From Sclerodactyla briareus (lineage: Eukaryota; Echinodermata; Holothuroidea; Dendrochirotida; Sclerodactylidae): a stretch of DNA of 64,000 bases. The stretch is taken from assembly GCA_026419785.1 (NCBI GenBank), contig JAODTK010004932.1, positions 186,001 to 250,000 on the forward strand, in the 5' to 3' direction. Under the pieces are notes generated by a model that saw only the letters and a program-made list of their open reading frames with translations, was not told the origin of the DNA and searched no databases. Below, in pieces: positions 1-10,029 of the stretch (position 1 is the first letter of the stretch; each line of letters begins with the position of its first letter). The position numbers and the translations under genes are program-made.

Positions 1-1300
1 TCGTACAATAGTCAATAGGCTCGAGACTTAGTGCGTAGATAGGTTACTATTTCTTCTACTAAATATACCCCGGTTTTGCCGCCATCTTGTTTTTATCGAG
101 TGTGACGTCATCGAATACTCCATAACGCTTTCCGACAACAACACGACCCCGATAACGTAGTGACGTGCATTTTATATATGTTATGTGTAATGATAGTTCA
201 AGGCCTCCACTGAACCTGAAAACCGTAGGATAAAGTAATCCAGCATGCGGGCTGTAAGAGTGATTCTTAGAAAAATACGTAAAAAATGAGTTAAAAATCG
301 TACACGCACCTGAGTGTCCCATAACTACCTTTACAAAAAAGCGCAACATCAAGTTCTATAACATATGTCAGGTACAGTCTGTTTGACGCATTATGCATTT
401 TCACGGCACATTGACGTCAACATAGTTTTGGCGCGAAAAATCAATGACGTTGGATTGACATCAAAATATGTGATAGATAGAACTTGGCACGGCAAATCGA
501 TTGGCGCAACTTTCAGGAAGATCGGAGTCAAACGGTTTATTGAGATATACGCAAAAAACGGACGCCAAATTGGGTTGCGCCTCCGCGTTTATGCCAAAAG
601 TGCGCCCCCCACGGCAATGGTAAAACCTGTAATATGAAGTACTCGCATAGGGCAATCGACAAAGGGTAAGACTTTGCGCCTACCTCTTTCCCAGTGCGAT
701 GGACATGGGGGGGGCACTAAAATTGGCTAAATGGCGTGAATTACGCCCCCTCTAATATCTCAGCGTAGGAATGAGATATGAAGATGTGGTTTGCAGATAT
801 GGAATCAGCATAATTTTATGAGTCTGATAGGCAATTTCATGAGGTCATCAAACCTGAGAAATATACGAGCGGACTCCCCATGGGGGATTGGCGGAGTTAT
901 GGTCTTAGCCAAATGGACAAAATTGTGAAAAGTCCATTATTCGGGTTGTCGTTTGCACCAGAAATACGATGCCGTAATCGTGTTTCCAATATCTATTCGT
1001 TATTGAGTTATAAGGTCAAAATCGATTTTTGGCAATATGCTATGAACTTGGGGCTCAAGCTATCGATCGGGCGTCGCGAGTTCTATAAAGCTGTCGCACA
1101 ACTAGGGTTTGGCGTAGCACGAAAAAAAATGTGTTTTTGAGACTTTACCGGCTCCAATCGGCCTGAAAATAGTATTTTTGAACAGCTTCTATATGAGTAT
1201 ATTACCGACTTGATTGGGGGGCTAATGTCTAAGATGGATTTTGGGGTATTTTAACATGCTCTACGTGACTCCTGACCCCCGAGAACCCCCAGGTATGGCC
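1..1300. other. Unrecognised non-repetitive DNA
   Basis: No protein family, RNA gene or repeat could be identified here. Open frames of 90 and 86 codons on the plus strand (365-637 and 880-1140) and one on the minus strand (59-352) have no motif I recognise, and none is flanked by convincing splice or promoter signals. Frames of this size are expected by chance in this composition. Confidence 0.5.
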
Positions 1301-1308
1301 ATTTTGAC

Positions 1309-1800
1309 ATGTTTGGGAAATTTGGATTTCATCGTTGCTGTTTCGGCGGTTTCGTCGTTGCTATTTGTGGGTTTCGTTGTTGCTGTTTTGGAGTTTCGTC
1401 GTTGCTATTTCATGGTTCGGTCGTGGGAGTTTCACCCCTAAACCCCAACGACCACAAAACCCGAAGGGCCCTCTATTTTAAAAAATACTCAAAAGTGCCC
1501 TCAATGTTTTTTGGTTTCATTATTTGGATTTTCAGTTTATCCTAAAACTATGACCATATGGTTCCCTACTTGCTGCTTTGGTCAGGACATCAGGTTCGGT
1601 TGTGGGCATTTTATTTTAATTCTAAAAGCTAGGACCAAATGGTTCCCTAGTTACTGTTTGGGGGTTTCGTCGTTGATGTTTTAAGGTTTCATCGTTGCTG
1701 TTTGGGGGTTTCGTCGTTGCTATTTGTGGGGTTTCGTTGTTGCTGTTTGTGGGGTTTCGTCGTTGCTGTTTAGGAGTTTTGACGTTGCTCTTTTATGACA
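1309..1800. repeat. Minisatellite based on GTTTCGTCGTTGCTGTTT
   Basis: Variants of the 18-base motif GTTTCGTCGTTGCTGTTT recur irregularly in two clusters, about 1320-1440 and 1660-1790. They are separated by related T/G-rich sequence. The same kind of motif reappears at 5176-5262. Confidence 0.75.
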
Positions 1801-1885
1801 TTTTCAGTTCATCCTAAAACTATGACCATATGGTTCCCTACTTGCTGTTTTGTTTAGGACCATCTGGTTCGGTTGTGGGTATTCT
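1531..1885. repeat. 272-bp tandem duplication
   Basis: The block starting TTCAGTTTATCCTAAAACTA at 1531 recurs at 1803 with few changes. It is followed both times by a run reading ATGACCATATGGTTCCCTAC and then GGTTCGGTTGTGGG. The period is about 272 bp, and the minisatellite cluster lies between the two copies. Confidence 0.75.
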
Positions 1886-1936
1886 ATTAATGACTAAATA
1901 AATAAAAAATAAATAAAAAATAAATAAATAAATAGG
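1885..1936. repeat. AAATAAAT simple repeat
   Basis: A run of AAATAAAT-type tetramers directly precedes the first copy of the 1937/3264 direct repeat. A related GACTAAATAAAT run (2066-2117) follows that copy, so the copy is bracketed by similar simple sequence. Confidence 0.8.
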
Positions 1937-2068
1937 TCTTCCGCCAAAGGGGTCTGTATACATTCCTATTTCAAAATGGACTAGTCTACCTAACTAACAC
2001 ATATCACGGGAAATGCTAGGCTGAGGACTCGTCGATTAAGCGAGACAGGGGTGGCAGCACGGAAATGA
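1937..2068 (+). repeat. Direct repeat copy 1 (partner at 3264-3430)
   Basis: The block begins TCTTCCGCCAAAGGGGTCTG and contains GGACTAGTCTACCTAAC. It ends in GACAGGGGTGGCAGCACGGA. The same block lies about 1.3 kb downstream in the same orientation, where it carries an extra stretch of about 30 bp. It could be a dispersed repeat or part of a terminal repeat of an eroded element; no internal coding capacity was seen between the copies. Confidence 0.8.
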
Positions 2069-2326
2069 ATGACTAAATGACTAAATAAATGACCAAATAA
2101 ATGACTAAATAATAAAGTGGAGTATCGTTCAATAGTAACAGCACTACTTGCTTGGAGGACATTTTCAAATCAAAGGTCGTTTACCCACAGCTAGTGACAG
2201 TAATTATCGATCACCTGCTAGCGAGCACTACGGCGCGTACGGTTTCCATGGTTGCAAGTACAGCGGGCAGGGCAATCAGCCTATCGAGGAACAATCGAAG
2301 CACAATGTGCTTGATATTGGAGTCGC

Positions 2327-2376
2327 AGCACGTTGTAGGCAATATGTATACAGCACGTTGTAGGCAATATGTATAG
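2327..2376. repeat. 25-bp tandem duplication
   Basis: CAGCACGTTGTAGGCAATAT plus GTATA occurs twice back to back. This is a perfect 2 x 25 bp repeat. Confidence 0.85.
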
Positions 2377-2431
2377 CTGACACCGTTGGTCGAAGTATTG
2401 CTATGATTCTGTTTTTCTTTTTAATAAGAGC

Positions 2432-2505
2432 GGTGGGGGGGGGGTCGGGAAGTAGGGGTGAGGGGTAGGGGGGGGGGGTCGGGAAGTCGGGGTGAGGGCC
2501 AGGAG
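2432..2505 (+). repeat. G-rich tandem motif
   Basis: Two copies of a G-run followed by TCGGGAAGT and GGGGTGAGG, with a period near 40 bp. Several G-tracts longer than four make local G-quadruplex formation plausible. The exact length of the G runs may be unreliable. Confidence 0.6.
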
Positions 2506-3263
2506 GTGTCGTACCTACAAACCACTCTTGCGAGGTATTGTTCCAAAGTAGAATTTGGCCCTGATTACGAATCCGAAGACCAATTGGCCGATATATGGTC
2601 TAGTTATAAAGTTGTCATAATTTATAATTATGATATGGCTACTGCCGCTAGGTATTATGGGTAAAATATCAGCTGCCGCCAACCGGGTTCTATTTATAAC
2701 ACACCGTTTCAATAGGGCGAATTTATGAGGGATGCGTACCCGTGGTGGAAAATAGGGTAACAGACCGTCCTAAATGTAAAATAATACATTATGCAGGGTA
2801 GTTTCGAAGGAGAAAACGATGCTGCATTCCGTTTTTCGATACACAACTGTTCCGTTATCGAGTTATGATAAATAATTTGATTTTTTCAAACTAACTCGAC
2901 AACCATAAATGTTATGAAGTTCGGTAAAAGCCTCAATTCAGTCTTATAGAATACGGTAAAAAGTAAAAACACGACTATGTTCATGACACAACAATAATAT
3001 AGATAATATATATATAATAACGCTAGTTGGCATAAACGCCACAAATAAACCAAAGCAATTTAATTGCCCTGTTTGTGCGAACCTGGGCCCTCCATTTACC
3101 GACAATCCCCAGTTTTATTGCCCTGTTTGTGCGAACCCGAGACGGCCGCAGGGACCGAACAATGGATGTTTTGCCAACTTCAATTGCCAGCTTGATATCG
3201 GTAGGCCTACACCCGTTGTGTTCAGCAAATAAACGTTACATGGGAAGGTGCGAAAACCAATCG
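2506..3263. other. No recognisable feature
   Basis: AT-rich unique-looking sequence between the G-rich repeat and the second direct repeat. A CCCTGTTTGTGCGAACC phrase occurs twice, near 3068 and 3120, as a short 53-bp-spaced duplication. No coding region is supported. Confidence 0.4.
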
Positions 3264-3430
3264 TGTCTTCCGCCAAAGGGGTCTGTATATCCTCAGAGTT
3301 TATCAGGAATTAGCGTTTCAAAACATTCCTATTTTAAAACGGACTAGTCTACCTAACTTGCACGTATCACAGGAAATGCTAGGCCGAGGACTCGTCGATT
3401 ATGCAAGACAGGGGTGGCAGCACGGAAATA
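3264..3430 (+). repeat. Direct repeat copy 2 (partner at 1937-2068)
   Basis: Same block and orientation as the copy at 1937-2068, with about 30 bp inserted after GGGGTCTGTATA. It lies upstream of the tyrosine-recombinase-like gene, but no matching copy was found beyond that gene, so a terminal-repeat role is unproven. Confidence 0.8.
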
Positions 3431-3752
3431 GTCACAGCGAGAATGCAGATACGGACACCATTTCAATTACATGCTTTGGCTGTACTGGAATACTTTCCTA
3501 AAATTCTCTCTGACATTGCGCTTACTTTCGGACTTTGTTATTTGTCGTGTTCTTCAGAACGTAGTATTTTTGCACATGCTTTTCATCACTCCTTGGACTT
3601 TGTTATCTTTGTTTTTTGATTTTTGAAAACTTTTTATTTTATAGACCCTCTCCTCGGGAACTTTGTGTTTCATTTTTATTTCTGGAACTTGAACGTTATT
3701 TTCGTAGTCAGTTTTACCTCTTGTGTTGTTTAACTATATTTTATTTTGCAGA

Positions 3753-5090
3753 GCCAGCGATAGAGATGCCTTCCCCCCAAGAAGAGGCAAGAAACATGAA
3801 GGGCAATGGGAGGACCATTCGGGCTCCTCAGGAGAGTGGGCGCTAGGCGGAGCATATTTAAGGACGTTCCGTCATAAGCGTTGGGGTTGGTTTGCCATGC
3901 CATCGACGTCCAGTGAAGATGTCGTGGCACCCTCTCTGCCGAGAGCCGTGTCACCACCCCGGGCGAGGCCATTAAGGAGAAAGAAGCGAGCCAGCACCCC
4001 CCACCGCAGCCAGAGGAACCTCGACCCCACCCCCCAGTCAAAGAGCGGAAGTGACAGTGAAGAGGAGAGAGTGATACTGTAGCGAGCCACGGAGGACGAA
4101 ACCGCCGACCTAAACAACCACATAAAGCGTTTCTGCAAGTTCCTAAGACGCCCAGGGGAGGTTATCCCGGAGGAACCAGCGAACGAGACGGCTAGGAAAC
4201 TGCGACAATCATTCATTATGGGATGGACAGTATTCAGGCGTACGGTCACAGAGACAATATATATCACTGCTACGACACGTTTCCGAAGGCGCAGGGCCCA
4301 AGACAAAGACACTCGGCATACCTGGCCACGAGAAGAGGTTCGTCGAATACCTGGCGCTCCAGAATCTACGACACAGCCTGGGCGTGATTGGCACCATGGC
4401 GCTGGGACACTTAGCCAAGGACCCATAGGGTGTGGTAGGAATTGACCAGAGTGCGCGCGGAACAAACAGGTAGTCAAGAGAGCAGATGGTCCCCCCCAGA
4501 AGAAGTAGGACGTTGTTGGAGGAGGGAGAGCCACGCCAGGTCAGGCACCGACTACTGGAGGACCCGCCTGCCCACTTCAGCACATCTCTGTATAACGAGA
4601 TTTGGGACTTCCTAATTGCCTGGATCATGGCAGACACCCGGCAGCGTCCAGGCGCCATAACAAACAGGCGGTGCAGACGTGCTCGGCCAAGAAGTCCGTT
4701 ACCGAGGAGGGGACTCAGGGGACCTTTTACACCGTCTCCCTTGGGGGGAGGCACAAAACCAGCGAGACCCACGGGGCGGCACGATGGCCCTCTCAGAGAA
4801 GATTACGTGGCGTTGAAAGGGACATCACCCAAGTCCACCGTCCTACGGTATTCGACGAGGACGCAGTACAGGTTAGAGGGGGGAGCGTGGTCCCCGTGGA
4901 TCATATAAAGCAGCGGGGAGTGCTGTGAGGCCAAGCGCCTCAGCCGATATGGTTGAGAAGTTGTGGCGCCGTGGAGGTAGGAAGGCGTGGATGACGCGGA
5001 CCGCCTGAGAAAAGACTGCGGCTACAGAGGTGTTCGAAGAGGAACCAGGTCCTCCCTGCCCTCGCGGCGCCATGTCGATGGGAGCATACC
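3753..5090 (+). pseudogene. Broken tyrosine recombinase-like (YR) gene
   Basis: Interrupted coding sequence that reads well only if the frame changes several times. It begins just after an acceptor-like TTTTATTTTGCAG. Pieces in order are a basic proline-rich N-terminus and an acidic SGSDSEEER stretch (about 3900-4080). Next come KRFVEYLALQNLRHSLGV (about 4335-4390) and ADTRQRPGAITN (about 4630-4665). The last piece is VSLGGRHKTSETHGAAR (about 4735-4785). The RQRPGA segment and the HKTSETHGAA segment resemble the first catalytic arginine region and the following beta-hairpin of phage-integrase-like recombinases in animal Crypton, DIRS or Ngaro elements. I could not place the terminal HxxR and catalytic tyrosine with confidence. 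The family call comes from motif similarity by eye. The GC-rich region also yields long antisense frames, which I treat as shadows. Confidence 0.5.
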
Positions 5091-5175
5091 CAAGCGCAGT
5101 GGTACGTCACAAGTAAGAAGCGTACAGAAGCGGTGAATGGATGAAAGTGGCGAGACTATATCAGGCGAGTTCGAA

Positions 5176-5262
5176 AGAATTTGTTTGCTGGGTTCGTTGT
5201 TGTTGTATTGTTTTGGGTTCGTCGTTGCTGCTTTCGGGTTCGTTGTTGGGTTCGGTACTTGT
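5176..5262. repeat. Minisatellite GGGTTCGTTGTTG-type
   Basis: Repeats of GGGTTCGTTGTTG and GGGTTCGTCGTTGCTG follow the recombinase-like gene. The motif closely resembles the cluster at 1309-1800, so the gene and the direct repeats lie between two related minisatellites. Confidence 0.65.
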
Positions 5263-6086
5263 CGTGTCCTAACCTAAGAGACTATCCCCAAAACGCACTC
5301 GTTCACTCGTTGTGTATCTAGTTATTGGGCTGTTTTTACAATCCCGCCCTCAAGATATGTATAATTGACACACTGTATGGACGTTGTTCTGTTTCACCCG
5401 TATCACGAGCAAGTTGTTATAGTCTTCACTTTCTGATGGAGCACAGTGGATCTTCCATTTCCCTGCCATGCAGGCCAGGGTGCAACTAGCCATTCTTGAC
5501 AATAACCATAATTGTGATAGTGCACAGGGGGGGTTGTCAGGAAGCCAACAACCAGTTCTTTGCCAAAGGGCAGCTGAGGTTCAGATGAGCTTACTCCAAA
5601 GCAACTAGGCATTTCTTGTCAAGCCAGCGATAGAGTGAAAGGACAGTTCCCACTTGTGGGATCTCATGATTGATGTCCTTCAGTTCAGGCAAGGACCTCT
5701 GGCCCTTTGATCCTGTACCAAATGTTGTGTCAGTTCCTTGCCCTCATTAGGGTAGAGGCTAGAGGTTCACTGTCATGTTCCTGGCAAGGGATAATTGGTG
5801 CTATGGTGGTGGTCACAGATGATTTTGTGAAATCATGTATGCCAAAAACAGTTCCTGACTGCCATTACTAAAGAGAAACATTCGTTGGCCATTGCCTGTC
5901 ACTCAAACTTGAACCAATAGAGTACCACTTGTATAGGACCACACTAATTAGGCCACTATAGTACAGAGTCAATGGGGTGTTGCTGTGCCCATTTGTAGGT
6001 GAACAATAGGTGGTGTATCATGAGGTGCCATTCTTGTTTTTGTATCTCACACCAATGGAATGGGATTTACAGCTTTCTCTAGGCAA
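5263..6086. other. No recognisable feature
   Basis: No coding region or repeat identified. The sequence leads up to the gag-like element and may include its 5' untranslated or terminal sequence, but no terminal repeat pair could be traced. Confidence 0.35.
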
Positions 6087-6155
6087 GGCGATCCTCCCCA
6101 GTGTCTCCACTGGTTTGCGCGATCAGTGGTTTCTTTCCAGCAGTCACCATGCATA
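6087..6155 (+). repeat. Dispersed repeat copy (partner at 27920-27988)
   Basis: The blocks GGCGATCCTCCCCAGTGTCT, GGTTTGCGCGATCA and CAGTCACCATGCA recur in the same order and orientation near 27.9 kb. In both copies the repeat ends at an ATG. Here that ATG opens the short frame at 6149. Confidence 0.75.
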
Positions 6156-6271
6156 AACAATTACAGCTACTGACTGCAAAATGGGGTGAGCTAGTAATCG
6201 AAATTAGTCAGTGGGGACTGACTAAGAACGAATTGATGTCTGCCATAACCGAAATCAACAAGAAAGTGTGA
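6149..6271 (+). CDS. Short gag-like leader frame
   Basis: A 40-codon frame starting at an ATG in TCACCATGC and ending in TGA. Residues such as AKWGELVIEISQWG and the terminal ITEINKKV are amphipathic. They correspond to the segment IETKINKES just ahead of the second copy at about 8620, where the reading continues with ESAERSA. The frame is therefore probably the front or linker part of a gag-like protein, cut by a frameshift at its end. A perfect inverted repeat, TTAGTCAGT/ACTGACTAA with a GGGG loop (6204-6225), lies inside it. No biochemical function can be assigned beyond its link to the element. Confidence 0.35.
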   Translation: MHKQLQLLTAKWGELVIEISQWGLTKNELMSAITEINKKV

Positions 6272-7765
6272 ACGCTCAGCTCATCCCTTAAGTCATACAG
6301 ACACTCAAGATCTTAGGCATCATTATAATTTCAACAATGGCCGCACATATCAGGGCCCTGATACCTTTCAACGTCCTACTCCTAGGAAACCAATGATTTG
6401 TTTACATTACAGATGTCGTAATCCAGGTCACATGCATGTTTTTGTATTTGAATATGCCACAGTTTGTGCAGCAGAATGCACGCTTCCCTCCTCCCAACTT
6501 TCTGTAAATGTCGCTCGGTGTACATCGGTAGAAGATCACATGGGGCGTACCATTCAACAATACCAAGAAAAATTAGGTAAACTGGTACTTGCAGAGAATA
6601 TGCAGATTTTGAAAATGAATTTATAAGCTGAAAACTAGAAAGTTTCTGGAAGAATCTATGGTCACATACAGACCCACGACCCACGTGCAGGGGTACTTGA
6701 TCTTGATAAATTGGCAGATATTACTGATAGTAAGTGTGGGGTATTAATGTATGTTGACCGCTCCCCAGATCAGCATAGGCAGACGCCATAAGGCGAACGC
6801 CATGCATTGAGGAGGTTGCTCTCCAACAAGAAGTTGAGACAACAAATTCATCTCATACAGTAACTGAGGCAGTTTCATGTTCCAATCCTACCTGCTCTTA
6901 GTTTACTGAACGAATTCTATCTGGTCTACACATCTCTGATAATCAGAGAAATCAAATTACTATGGGCACTATGAAAGAGTCACCTCCCAGCTTGGGGAAG
7001 ATCACAAATTTTGAAATTTGGTTGTGTCATTACAAGTAACGCCAAGCTTTGCAGTGATAGTGCCAATGAGGCATCCTCCAAATATTTGAATTCCAAATCC
7101 CACACATAACCCGACACGGGTAATTCTTTGCTATGGTTCTCAAACTGCACCATCGTTAGAATGGAGTAAAACCATGGAGAACATTCCTATAAGAACATTA
7201 CGTAGCTAACCACAAACTTGTCAAGAATCATGGAAGTATTATCTGTGGATGGACTGGTTTACGGTTAGGTGGCACCCAGACATTGCTGCCTCACCAGATG
7301 GTGTGGTCAGCTGCCACCAATGTGGGAAAGGGTGAAGTGAAAGGGTAAAAGAAGTGAAGAAACCCAATATGATGTAGATTGTCTACAAAACCACTCTGCA
7401 CACAGAAGGACAACTGCCTCACTTTCCCAAATGAAATCATTCAATTAGACAGAAATCATTAATAATATTTCCAAATTCAGCTGTGGGTTGCTGGTTCTGA
7501 TTGGTGTGACTTTGTTGTTCACACAATATCAGAGAACGGCAATCGCCATGTAGAGAGAATAACTGAGGATAGGATGCTTGTTGCTTCAGTTTTTCCTGGA
7601 TTTGAATATTTTCCTCTTGTTCAAGGAGTACTCCTGAAATACCAGACAGTAAGGTACTGAGCAAAGTAATTGAAAATGCAGTCAGCTGAGCAAATAAAGA
7701 TATGCCCCTGCAGAGAGAGCGTTCCTGGGTGCAATTATTAGGCCTGCAGCTGAAGAGGCAATCAA
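6245..7765 (+). repeat. Gag-element 3' part, copy A (degenerate zinc knuckle)
   Basis: Homologous over about 1.4 kb to copy B at 8625-10020, offset about 2.25-2.38 kb. Shared landmarks include CATATCAGGGCCCT (6345 vs 8728), GACCGCTCCCCAGATCAGCA and TGAAAATGCAGTCAGC (7671 vs 9925). The nucleocapsid part of copy A is damaged: an insertion splits the first cysteine pair (ICLHYRCRNPGHMHVF), so the CCHC knuckle is not intact. Copies A and B have many independent small indels. Confidence 0.85.
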
Positions 7766-7888
7766 CGATGAGGCAGCCAAACTTTTCACAGAGTTAAAGA
7801 GATCTACAAAGTTGGTCCTGGACAGTGGGCTCGTCAAACTCCCTCCTCTGCGCAGCATCCTCGTGAACCCTCTCGTAACATCTGACCT
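7727..7888 (+). CDS. Exon-like frame upstream of the capsid domain, function unknown
   Basis: An open frame without its own start codon. It contains PAAEEAINDEAAKLFTELKR and LVLDSGLVKLPPLRSIL, a composition typical of a structured protein. It ends at GACCTA followed by a GTAAGT donor. About 140 bp downstream, a pyrimidine-rich acceptor (CCTCCCGCTCGGTTTCAG) precedes the capsid-domain frame, so these could be two exons of one transcript. The reading phases do not join cleanly as written, in line with small indels elsewhere. I do not recognise the domain. It may be the matrix-like N-terminal part of the gag-like protein. Confidence 0.45.
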
Positions 7889-8028
7889 AGTAAGTTCAAA
7901 CATGCATGTTAGCACATTTTCTCGTATGGTTTTATGTTTTGCAGTTTACTCGCCTGTTTTGAACTGATCATGGCTGAACCTCAAAACCACTTGCGAGTAA
8001 CCCATTTTTTCCTCCCGCTCGGTTTCAG

Positions 8029-8690
8029 GGAGACAATCTGTAGAGGCTGATTTGGCCAGAGCCCATTTTCTAGCATTCACAGATTATATTGAAGCCCTTG
8101 AGCTAAATGATCCAGACAACCCAGGTGAAATTCAGAACTTGACTCAAATTTTCACTAGGACACTGAAAGAACAGGCAAGGCTATGGATTGAGGGGAGGCA
8201 ATTGGTATTAATCTTGATGCATTGCGTGATCAATTCCTCACTAGGTTCAGTCCCAGCACTTCTTACATTGCGGAATCACAGGAATGTCGTAACCTTGCGT
8301 ATTTTCCCGGAGAAAAGGCAGAAGTTTCTCCGGCAAAAATTTCTAAAGCAGCCCTCCCTCTTGGCTATGGTGAAGGCCAGATTAGAGACAAGTTCTTGTT
8401 GTCATTACCTTCAGAATGTATATCCGCTGTATTGATGTCATCCCCCGTTGATGCCCCATTAGCAGACTTGGTAACAAGGTTCAGTATTATTTTGATCTGA
8501 ACCCAACTGAAGGTCAAATTTCCTTGCAAGATACTGTTATGGCAAAAAAGGCGAGTGATCTACCTAACATCACAACCTCCTCAAGTGAGGAAATAAAGGA
8601 AATGTGTAATAGAATTGAAACCATAGAAACCAAAATCAACAAAGAAAGTGCTGAACGCTCAGCTCTCACTTAAGTCGTACAGACACTCAA
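8029..8690 (+). pseudogene. Retrotransposon gag-like capsid domain
   Basis: Starts after an acceptor-like TTTCAG at 8028. The first frame contains FLAFTDYIEALELNDPD and LKEQARLWIEGR. After a frameshift near 8205-8220 the reading continues with LRDQFLTRFSPS, then LPLGYGEGQIRDKFLLSLPS. This order (acidic alpha-helical start, LKGKARLWY-like helix, FLxRF motif) is that of the capsid core of Ty3/gypsy-type Gag and Gag-derived cellular proteins. A coiled-coil-like tail, including EEIKEMCNRIETIETKINKE, follows to about 8660. A zinc knuckle lies just downstream. No protease, reverse transcriptase or integrase was found nearby. This is therefore either a gag-only relic or a Gag-derived gene; the frameshift and downstream stops favour a relic, or sequence error. 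Confidence 0.75.
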
Positions 8691-10020
8691 TATCTGATGC
8701 AATCATTAACTTCCACCAATGGCCACACATATCAGGGCCCTAATACCTTTCAATGTCCTACTCCTAGGAAACCAATGATTTGTTACAGATGTCATAATCC
8801 AGGTCACATTGCATATTTTTGTAGGTTGAATATGCCACAGTTTGCGCAGCAGAATGCACGCTTCCCTCCTCCCAATTTTCTGTAAATGTAAATGTCCCTC
8901 AGTGTACATCCAGAAGATCACATGGGCCGTACATCCTAACCAATACAAGAAAATTAGGTAAACTGGTACTTGCAGAGAATATGCAGATTTTGAAAATAAA
9001 TATAAAGCTGAAAACCAGCAAGTTCCTGAAAGGAACTATCGATCACATACAGACCCAGCTTCCAGCGACTGTAATCCTGTAAGTCTATAATTGTACTTGA
9101 CAAATTGGCAGATATCACTGATAGTAAGCGTGGAGTATTAATGTATGTGGACCGCTCCCCAGATCAGCATAGGCAGACGCCACAAGGCGGATGCATGCAT
9201 TGAGGAGGTTGCTCTCCAACAAGAAGTTGAGACAACGAATTCATCTCATACAGTAACTGAGGCAGTTTCATGTTCCAATCCCACCTGCTCTTAGTTTACT
9301 GAACAAGTTCCATCTGGTCTACACATCTCTGATAATCAGAGAAATCAAATTACTATGGACACTATGAAAGAGTCACCTCCCGGCTTGGGGGGAAGATCAC
9401 AAATTTGGAAGTTTGGTTGTGTTATTTCAAGTAACGCCAAGCTTTGCAGTGATAGTGCCACTGAGGATCCTCCCAACTATTTGAATCCCAAATCCCACAC
9501 ATAACCGACAAGGTTAATTATTTGCTATGGTGCTCAAACTGCAACCATGTAGAATGTGGTGAAAACCATGGAGAACATTTCTATCAGACATTACATAGCT
9601 AGCCACAAACTTGTCAAGAATCATAAAGCATTTTCGGTGGAGGACTGGTGTTTATGTTAGGTAGCATCCACCCCATAACCATGGTTTTGCCTCGACTGAT
9701 TTGGTTGTGAAGAAAGAGTTAGTTGAACTTAAGAAGTTAGGTACATACTCTGAACACAGGAGGACAGCTACCTCACTTTCTCAAAAGGAATCATTCAATT
9801 AGACAGAAGTATCCAGCAGTGGGTAACTGGTTTTCCATTGATGGACTGCTGTCACAAAGATACCATAAATGGCAAGGTGTAGTGTTCCTGAAATACTAGA
9901 CAGTAAGGTACTGAACGAAGTAATTGAAAATGCAGTCAGCAGAACAAATAAGGATATGCTCCTGTGGAGAGCCGTTTCCGGGCGCACTGATTAGGCCTGT
10001 ACCATACCAAGGTAGTACCA
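8625..10020 (+). repeat. Gag-element 3' part, copy B
   Basis: The second copy of the block described at 6245-7765, here attached to an intact-looking capsid domain. Beyond the zinc knuckle the sequence has stops in all frames but keeps recognisable blocks shared with copy A up to GTCAGCAGAACAAATAA near 9935. The right edge meets the Tigger transposase remnant. Confidence 0.85.
8749..8883 (+). CDS. Zinc-knuckle (CCHC) nucleocapsid segment
   Basis: The frame reads PTPRKPMICYRCHNPGHIAYFC, quoted only in part: CYRCHNPGHIAYFC fits the C-x2-C-x4-H-x4-C zinc knuckle exactly. Retroviral-type nucleocapsid proteins and CNBP-like proteins use this knuckle to bind single-stranded nucleic acid. A proline- and glutamine-rich tail (QQNARFPPPNFL) follows before a stop. 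Its position about 250 bp after the capsid-like domain is the usual Gag order. The frame is separated from the capsid frame by stops or frameshifts near 8670. The homologous segment in copy A has lost the motif. Confidence 0.75.
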
Positions 10021-10029
10021 GGAGAGCGT

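Noticed and set aside
365-1140. Two plus-strand genes near the left edge
   Set aside because: Frames of 86-90 codons without motif, splice signals or repeat context are not enough to support genes.
3872-4772. Two long minus-strand frames (220 and 187 codons)
   Set aside because: They are antisense to the tyrosine-recombinase-like motifs, contain no family motif and arise from local GC content.
1937-5262. Complete YR retroelement with split terminal repeats
   Set aside because: The direct repeats both lie upstream of the recombinase-like gene, and no reverse transcriptase was seen.
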